64,000 nt of DNA from Nereocystis luetkeana. Its lineage: Eukaryota; Sar; Phaeophyceae; Laminariales; Laminariaceae. The translations under genes and the position numbers were made by a program. The notes below the pieces were generated by a model, which saw only the letters and a list, made by a program, of their open reading frames with translations, was not told where the DNA came from and did no database searches. This document shows positions 60,801-64,000 of this stretch, in pieces (the first letter of the stretch is position 1; each line of letters opens with the position of its first letter). The stretch covers positions 5,383,567 through 5,447,566 of the forward strand of contig JARUPZ010000026.1 of the NCBI GenBank assembly GCA_031213475.1. Direction: 5' to 3'.

Positions 60801-63800
60801 TCGACTGTGCTTCGCTGAAATCTGGCCACCCCCCCCCCCCCCTCGTTCACCCCCCCCTCGTTACCCCTCCCCCACCCACCCTCCCGCCGTCTCGCCCAAT
60901 CACCCACCCGCCAAACACACCCCACCCCACCCCTCCACCCTTCTGACGTTGCCCGCTTTTGATAGGACTCGGTTCGCATGCTCGAGCCGGAGCTGGTGCT
61001 GCAGGGTAAGGTGTCAGACGCTAAGAAGGAGGTGAGGAAATGCCTCTGCGACGACTTCGACACGCCAGGGGCGGTTGTGGCCCTCCAGGAGGTGGTCAAG
61101 GCCGTCAACAAGGTGGGAGGAGGGAGGGAGGGAGGGAGGGAGGGAGGGAGGGGGCGTGTTTTGTGTTTTTTTTTCCCCGAGGGTTTCTTAGTTGTTGTTT
61201 TTATTACGGGGGGCCATATTAAATAGGACCTGCGGTGCATACATAAACCGATGTATTTCGCTTTTTTTACTGACAATATTTGGTTATATATTTACTGTGG
61301 TCCCCCGTAATAGTTGCAGGGGTACCCAAGACGAAATATGGAGTTCAATCTTACGCGCTGATGTGCCGTGTGAAGAAGTAAAAGCCGGTTCCTGCGTGCC
61401 GGTAGGTGTTGAGCACATTTCGGCCGGTTGTGGCCCTTCTGGAGGTGGCCAAGGCCATTAGCAAGCGGGGGAGGGTGTGTGTGTGTTTTTTGTTTTCCCA
61501 TTTATTATCGTCCCCACCTTCTTGCTCCTGCTCCCTCCTATTTACGGGGGGGCGTAGTAAATAGGACCTACGGTAGGCACAAAAACCTATATATTCACCT
61601 ATTTTTACCATCAATGTTTGGTCCTATTTACTATGGCCCCCCTCCTCGTCACGTACCAGGTAGTAGGCTCTCCTCTCCCCCTTCCCCCTATGGTGTACAT
61701 TGCAATCTTATCGCTGGGACAAGGGTTCACCACTTTCTTCCCTCGCCGACAAGCGTCGAGTCGTATGTTTTGCGTGTGAAGTATTTATTAATAGCAAGGA
61801 ATGAAACTGGTGTGTTGACGCTGCCTCCTTCTTTTTTTTGTTCATGACAGCACATCTTTTGGTTTGGTTTTTCGTCAGGAGTGCACGTTACGGCTGAAAA
61901 AAATGCGCGAAATCGGCACCAGATGTGCGAACGAACGGGTTGAAGCCGCAAATTTCAGAAGGCGTTAAAAAAAGAGGGGGTGGAACACTACCATCCCCTC
62001 ATGGGGAAACCATAGGGGTTTGCAGTATGTATGTGAAAGGATTATTCAGTGTTAGTAGAGGCGTTCTACGATAGAGGTAGAACATTTCCGCTAAAATGTT
62101 TCCTGGACGACGGCGCTCCGTTATCCAAAATCGTCGGAAGGCCAACCTTGTTTCGAAAAATATTTTTTTTGTATGCTTGGGCCATATGGGATTATTCATC
62201 TTGGTGCCATCTGAGTTTTGCTGACGTCGGTTTTTCGGTGAGGTATGGAGCTCCTTCAAGTGAGGAGCCTCCAAGAATATTTAGGGTGAACCTCTATCGT
62301 AGAATGCCTCAGTACAGTAGGGGTCCCTCTTGCAGCGAAGGTATGCGCCGGCCAGCAATACCGGAACCATGTACGGCGGCAGCCGGCACTATTCCGCACA
62401 ATACCACAGCACCGGTTAATTATACAGTATCTGTGCCAAGCGGTTCCACAGGCACTGCTTGCATATATAGCGGGCAAGCGGCACTACTCATAAACCGGCA
62501 CCATAAAGGGGCCGCTTCTGCACTGGATCGGAGGAAGCCTCCTGCCCCGAGGCAGGGTGTCTCGGCCGGGATAAACGCCGCGCTGAGTGCGCCCTCGGCG
62601 CGGTACCCTACCCCCCATCTCCGGGATTGAAACGGCCGTGCTTTTCGGATCGACCGGAATGATCGGCCTGCGTGGGTGTCGATTTCATTTTCTGAGCACA
62701 ATCGAGAACCAAAACACGTGGAAACACTTTTTTTGTCTCAAAGTCGGGTCTTTCTTCTGATTGGGCAAAAGCTACTTTGCCATCAAGGCTCTATTTTTTT
62801 ATTGCCTCCACGAGCCTTTTATATCTGTAACGCGTAAACCTAACATGCGTCCCTGGATTTTTTGTTGACGCAGTTTGTTTGTTTTTTTGTGGCGCGTTTG
62901 TTTTGTTTTGTTTTGTGTTCCTGTCGGGTTTCCCGCTGTTGAAACTACGACTCTTATCATGACAGCACTGTTGATTGTTGGCGATGCTCATTTTGGACAC
63001 TTTTTCTTTTTTTCTTTTTTTCCTGACGGTGGGTTTCGTTTCTATTTTTTTTTCCCCCTTTTTTTCGTTTTTGTTTCACTACCTGTTATTTTTGGTGCCA
63101 CCCTGCAAACACGTTGTCTACGTCCGTCCCCCCCCCCGATTTTTTTTTGTCGGCGTTTTTTTTTTTCCCGTCGACCCTATGTTGTGTCAACGCCTCCAGT
63201 ATCTGGACACGAAGGAGAAGATGAGACAGACCGTCGTGGTCGACTCTGTCAGAGGGGCGGCGGAATACGTCACCAAGATTTTAAAGGTACGTACGTGCGT
63301 ATTTGCGCTCCCGGTGGATGGTAGCGGCAACAACTTGAGTGGTAAAGGTCGACAGCGATCAATAACGGCAAATGGCAGCAACAGCAATGACACCGGCTGC
63401 GATCACGACAACGTTATTGTTTACGGGGGGCCATAGTAGAGAGGACCTACGGTGGACACAAAAACCTACCAGGTATATATTGTGGTATTTTTACCAACAC
63501 TATTTGGTCCTATTTACTATGGTCCCCCGGAATAGTAGCATAGCAACAATGGCGTCAACCATTTGAGTAATAGGAACAACAACAGCAGTAGCAGCAACAA
63601 CAACAGTAGCAGCAGCAACAACAACAGTAGCAGCAGCAACAACAACAACAACAACAGTAGCAGGTACAGCTGCACACAAGACAACCAAGGCTTGGGCTGC
63701 TTGAGCAACCCCAATACCAGCACCTCCGACCAACACGTACCAAGATCTCATCCTCTGTCTCCCTTCCTCCCTCCCTCCATGCCTACACCCCCGTCCCCAC

Positions 63801-64000
63801 CCCTAATCGAACAATACAACATGCGTCCCAGGTTTTCGGCATAGCTTCCGCAGGACCCACCATGGGTTTCCCCCAAGCAGGCGGAGGCGAGGAGGGCGAG
63901 GAGGGAGGGGGGCAGTCCCGAGAAGCGGTGCTCGGACCGGTCCTCGATGTTCTGTCGGAGTTCCGAGACCGTGCGAGGGGGTGCGGGAGGGCGGGGGATG
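43417..64000 (+). CDS. CARS1: Cytosolic-type cysteinyl-tRNA synthetase, exons 1-12 (3' end beyond window)
   Basis: It charges tRNA-Cys with cysteine using ATP. Exons: 43417-43569, 48983-49067, 50566-50687, 51787-51906, 54940-55017, 56177-56433, 57575-57641, 59500-59643, 60147-60290, 60966-61112, 63200-63286 and 63832 onward (possible donor at 63971). All junctions are GT-AG and in frame. Motifs in order: [29 protein letters not shown], with the class I HIGH-type motif [24 protein letters not shown] with [77 protein letters not shown], with KMSKS; and [15 protein letters not shown]. The four zinc ligands (Cys of CGP, Cys of HIEC, His and Glu of HHDNE) are present. The large insertion of animal enzymes after NITDIDDKI is absent. 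Met43417 is chosen because it begins the conserved leader directly. Intron 1 is 5.4 kb. About 515 residues are in the window; the C-terminal extension is missing. Confidence 0.95.
44141..44290. repeat. M2 MITE copy enlarged by CCAGGTA-type insertions
   Basis: GGGACTGCAGTCCCGTTTCG to GTCCCCAAAACGGGACTGCA. The loop is about 60 bp longer than usual and contains CCAGGTGCCAGGTAG and TTACCAGGTACCTGGTAAG. Confidence 0.8.
44425..44692. mobile_element. Non-autonomous element with TATCACnnnGTGATAAGATAACA ends
   Basis: Left: ACTATCACACTAGGGTGATA with AGATAACATACCCCCTCGGA. Right: GGGGGTGTGTTATCTTATCA with CCCAGTGTGATAGT. The two ends are inverted repeats around an interior of about 180 bp, with CGACAACGGGGAG and AAATTCGTCCTAGG next to the ends. 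Confidence 0.75.
44791..44882. repeat. M2 MITE copy
   Basis: CATCCAGTCCCGTCGTGGGG at the left and TGTCCCCAAAACTGGACTGC at the right. Confidence 0.8.
44925..45032. repeat. M1 MITE copy
   Basis: TATTACGGAGGAACATAATC to ATATGGTCCCCCATAATA, in CysRS intron 1. Confidence 0.85.
46258..46568. mobile_element. Second element with TATCACACGTGTGATAAGATAACA-type ends
   Basis: Left: GTGTCACACGTGTGATAAGA with TAACATGCCGCATCACACCA. Right: GGGGGTGTGTTATATTATCA with CCCTATTAATTGTGTGATAG. Same end-plus-interior plan as 44425-44692. Confidence 0.7.
46905..47145. repeat. GATCTG-rich dispersed repeat, copy 3
   Basis: GATAGATCATCTACAGATCA, TCATGAACTATCTAGATCGT, TTGTGCAGGATCTGCGTATG and CAGGAAACATGCGC. Same order as at 2330-2480 and 51930-52160. 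Confidence 0.65.
47330..47470. repeat. 54-bp tandem repeat, about 2.5 copies
   Basis: CTTGTATTTCGAATCAGATC then GAACGAGCGAGGCAAG recurs at about 47333, 47389 and 47443. Confidence 0.8.
48197..48385. repeat. Two decayed copies of the CysRS exon 2 acceptor region
   Basis: The true site is CGCTTAGTTTCGTACCCCCC then CCCCCCCACCAG and ACTCGGTTTGTGCCTAAAGA (48939-49008). Related copies: CGCTTCTTGACGTACCCACC with CACCAGCCTCGGTTTGCACC (48201-48272), and CGCTTGTTTTCGTACCCCCC with CCTCGGTTTGTACCTTAAGA (48300-48378). The retroposon at 48425-48935 lies between these and the true exon. Confidence 0.75.
48425..48935 (+). mobile_element. C-tailed retroposon, full-length reference copy
   Basis: The longest copy: GTTGGCGTCGGTTGGTAACG (tRNA D-arm-like) near the start, then CAGGGTACCGTTTTTTTTGG, GCAAGGGGAATGATCGTAAC, CACCGGAAATTATATCAACT, GGTGCAAGCAATGTCTTCCT, GTCTATGGTCATACGACTAC, GGCCATGCATGATATCAAGT, then the tail ACACCACCCGCACCCCCACC. 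No open frame of note. It lies in CysRS intron 1, 50 bp from exon 2. Confidence 0.8.
49255..49400. repeat. GGCACTAT/CGGTTGATCC dispersed repeat, copy 1
   Basis: Shares GTATGCGCCATCCAACAATA, GGCAGCCGGCACTATA, ACCGGTTGATCCC and CCAAGCGACTCCACAGGCAC with 54355-54520 and 62330-62500. Confidence 0.65.
50395..50562. repeat. ACTTGACCTG 10-bp tandem repeat
   Basis: Degenerate (GACTTGACCT)n that ends against the CysRS exon 3 acceptor (AG at 50564-50565). It takes the place of a usual polypyrimidine tract. Confidence 0.8.
50917..51138. repeat. M1 MITE with a second M1 inserted in it
   Basis: The outer M1 runs 50917-50985 and resumes at about 51095-51138. The inner M1, 50986-51094, has intact ends (TATTACGGGGGACCATAGTT and ATGGCCCCCCGTAATA). 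The outer element is split near its TTTTTACTA centre, consistent with insertion at a TA. Confidence 0.9.
51930..52200. repeat. GATCTG-rich dispersed repeat, copy 4
   Basis: GATAGATCATACAGATCACG, TGTGCAGGATCTGCGTAGTG, CAGATCC and CAGGAAAACATGGGCC. It begins 24 bp after the donor of CysRS exon 4. Confidence 0.65.
52551..52657. repeat. M1 MITE copy
   Basis: TATTACGGGGGACCATAGTT to TTTACTAAGGTCCCCCGTGG. Confidence 0.85.
52778..52891. repeat. M1 MITE copy
   Basis: TATTACGAGGGACCATAATT to CTATGGTCCCCCGTAATA. Confidence 0.88.
52953..53026. repeat. M2 MITE copy, decayed
   Basis: CTTTTCGGACTGCAGTCCCG at the left. Only GGCCCTAAACAGGGTTAAAG remains of the right arm. Confidence 0.65.
53480..53775. repeat. 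M3: three tandem inverted-repeat units
   Basis: Units with GGCGTAAATATAAGGAACTT, CGGAAATATAAGGACTGTTT and TGGAGATATAAGGACCGTTT, matched by CCTTATATTTTCGACCAGAA and similar right ends, with GGAACACCGCTAGGCACCAA between units. Confidence 0.75.
53793..53901. repeat. M1 MITE copy (diverged)
   Basis: GGGACGAGGGACCATAGTAG to CCATGTTTCCCCGTAAT. Confidence 0.75.
53990..54260. repeat. GATCTG-rich dispersed repeat, copy 5
   Basis: Contains TGTGATCTACAGTAGCTCAT, GGATATGTACTGCACAGATC and CGATCTGTTCGACG. The most diverged copy. Confidence 0.5.
54355..54520. repeat. GGCACTAT/CGGTTGATCC dispersed repeat, copy 2
   Basis: TGTGCGCCAGCCAACGCCTC, GGTTGATCCCACCTGTGTCA and GAGGCAGCCGGCACTATGGA, next to an M1 copy. 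Confidence 0.65.
54524..54628. repeat. M1 MITE copy
   Basis: TATTACGGGGGACCATATTT to GTTAACTATGGTCCCCCGAA. Confidence 0.88.
54670..54842. repeat. TTG/CTG/GATGAT microsatellite
   Basis: (TTG)n, then (CTG)n at 54796-54820, then (ATG)n to 54841, upstream of CysRS exon 5. Confidence 0.9.
55250..55358. repeat. M1 MITE copy
   Basis: TATTGAGGGGGAACATAATA to TACCTTGGCCCCCCGTAATA. Confidence 0.85.
55550..56160 (+). mobile_element. C-tailed retroposon, 5'-truncated, with very long C-rich tail
   Basis: The body, 55550-55795, starts within the family at CACCGGAAAATAAATCAACT and ends GGCCATGCATGATACCAAGT then ACACC. C-rich sequence follows almost without break to the CysRS exon 6 acceptor (56176), so the tail may supply its polypyrimidine tract. 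Confidence 0.75.
56488..56950 (-). mobile_element. C-tailed retroposon, near full length
   Basis: On the - strand the body runs from GGTTACCGATTC (about 56947) through GTTGTCGAGTTAGATCGGCT, CCGGAAACAAATCAACTCAG and GTCTATGGTCATACGACTAC to GAGTACATC and a poly-C tail (56514-56500). It lies in CysRS intron 6, which begins with the donor at 56434. Confidence 0.8.
56985..57206. repeat. Two decayed copies of the 3' edge of CysRS exon 6
   Basis: The second copy, about 57131-57206, has GTCGGCCCGGGTGGCTCATC, GAGTGCAGCGTTATGGCCAG and CTCT, against CCGACCCGGGTGGCACATCG, AGTGCAGCGTCATGGCCAGC and TCT in the exon (56367-56412). The first copy, about 56993-57052, has ATGCGGGATGGGTGGGAGCC against ATGGGGGATGGGTGAGAGCC across the donor. 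Both are broken, with CAC (His) replaced by CTC and stops. Confidence 0.8.
57762..57852. repeat. Poly-G and GGT microsatellite
   Basis: Poly-G at 57762-57781, then (GGT)n to 57840, in CysRS intron 7. Confidence 0.95.
57995..58285. repeat. ACA/CCA microsatellite block
   Basis: (CAA)n and (CAC)n stretches, 57997-58082 and 58180-58285, separated by about 100 bp of ordinary sequence. Confidence 0.9.
58310..58620. repeat. CCCG-rich foldback repeat
   Basis: Recurring CGGGATT/AATCCCG blocks (TGCGGGATTCCGGATAATCC, AAATCCCGTGCCCGCACGAA, AAATCCCGCGCCCTCACAAA) that can pair with each other. Confidence 0.6.
58620..58830. repeat. GGGTCGG inverted-repeat element, second copy
   Basis: GGTCACGGGTCATAACCC, CAGGTCGGGTCGGATCGGAT, then CCGACCCGCGAGTGTTTTGA and CCCGACCCGTTGAGAACCCT. 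Related to 9012-9245. Confidence 0.65.
59082..59290. repeat. Direct repeat pair, about 60 bp each
   Basis: GGCGACCCAGACCAATTGCG with AAAACAGCTCGCCGTACGGA (from about 59082) recurs as GGCGACCCAGACCAGTTTAT with AAAACAGCTGGCCGTATGGA (from 59221). Confidence 0.8.
59715..59745. repeat. GGT microsatellite
   Basis: (GGT)n about 70 bp after the CysRS exon 8 donor, as at 1083 after a BMS1 donor. Confidence 0.9.
59847..59962. repeat. M1 MITE copy with a CCAGGG insertion
   Basis: TATTACGGGGGACCATAGGA to CATGCTCCCACGTAAT. The interior AACCTACCAGGGTATATATT has extra bases compared with AACCTATATATTT in most copies. Confidence 0.88.
60577..60655. repeat. CCTTG pentanucleotide tandem repeat
   Basis: (CCTTG)n, then CCTGG variants, in CysRS intron 9. 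Confidence 0.95.
61202..61312. repeat. M1 MITE copy
   Basis: TATTACGGGGGGCCATATTA to CTGTGGTCCCCCGTAATA. Confidence 0.88.
61335..61472. repeat. Decayed copy of CysRS exon 10
   Basis: CGGTTGTGGCCCTTCTGGAG with GTGGCCAAGGCCATTAGCAA (about 61426-61467) matches CGGTTGTGGCCCTCCAGGAG with GTGGTCAAGGCCGTCAACAA in the exon (61073-61112). Weaker similarity reaches back through AGAAGTAAAAGCCGGTTCCT. It lies in intron 10, about 355 bp downstream of the exon. Confidence 0.75.
61539..61643. repeat. M1 MITE copy
   Basis: TATTTACGGGGGGGCGTAGT to TTTACTATGGCCCCCC, right end trimmed. Confidence 0.82.
61644..63198. other. Rest of CysRS intron 10
   Basis: Contains the third GGCACTAT/CGGTTGATCC copy (62330-62500: GTATGCGCCGGCCAGCAATA, GGCGGCAGCCGGCACTATTC) and a GGAGCTCC repeat (62245-62300: GTGAGGAGCCTCCAAGAATA) resembling 8170-8240. 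The last 200 bp before the exon are T-rich, as expected for a splice acceptor. No gene seen. Confidence 0.55.
63419..63534. repeat. M1 MITE copy with a TACCAGGTA insertion
   Basis: TTTACGGGGGGCCATAGTAG to CTATGGTCCCCCGGAATA. The interior AAAACCTACCAGGTATATAT carries the 9-mer TACCAGGTA where most copies read AACCTATATAT. Confidence 0.88.
63573..63662. repeat. AACAACAGTAGCAGC microsatellite
   Basis: 15-bp units, (AACAACAGTAGCAGC)n, between CysRS exons 11 and 12. Confidence 0.9.

Overview
This is a nuclear window from a eukaryote with few genes, long introns and many repeats. Three conserved housekeeping genes could be assembled exon by exon with GT-AG introns. They are the 3' end of BMS1 (ribosome biogenesis GTPase, + strand, 893-7182), a complete DCTN2/dynamitin gene (dynactin p50, - strand, 43085-29175, ten exons, 524 codons) and the first twelve exons of a cytosolic-type cysteinyl-tRNA synthetase (+ strand, 43417 to beyond the right edge). 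Dynactin points to a lineage with motile cilia and dynein. The large introns, the poly-C tracts, the FNIP-type leucine-rich gene and the repeat style point to a stramenopile, most likely a brown alga. That placement is inference. No species is claimed.

Layout. 1-7182: BMS1 end, introns packed with MITEs and retroposon copies. 7183-17276: intergenic, holding a decayed LINE (about 11480-13483, + strand) that ends in a poly-C tail. 17277-18851: an apparently intronless gene on the - strand for a protein of about fourteen 22-residue FNIP/IP22-like repeats. 18852-29174: intergenic, with two arrays of degenerate palindromes (CCATGG cores) and a mariner-like transposase pseudogene. 29175-43085: DCTN2, whose introns hold a tRNA-like element, a CACGTG palindrome array, tandem duplications and inverted-repeat satellites. 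43086-43416: a short divergent intergenic region. 43417-64000: CysRS, with a 5.4 kb first intron.

Most of the non-coding DNA falls into recognisable families. M1 is a TA-flanked MITE of about 110 bp (ends TATTACGGGGGACCATAG), seen about 20 times. M2 is a MITE of about 90 bp with CTGCAGTCCCGTTTTGGGGAC ends, about 9 copies. M3 has GGAAATATAAGG inverted ends and is arranged in tandem. A further retroposon family of about 500 bp has a C-rich tail and eleven copies, several of them cut to the last 50-60 bp.

The strongest candidate for something new is a LINE/SINE pair with C-rich rather than A-rich tails. The decayed LINE and the short retroposon end in the same GAGTRC-type motif followed by runs of C, and one truncated copy has a 17-bp target-site duplication. 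Other notable signals are decayed copies of exon edges inside neighbouring introns of CysRS, and strong enrichment of the 9-mer TACCAGGTA/TACCTGGTA.

The genes do not form a functional pathway. DCTN2 and CysRS are head-to-head across 331 bp and may share a promoter region.
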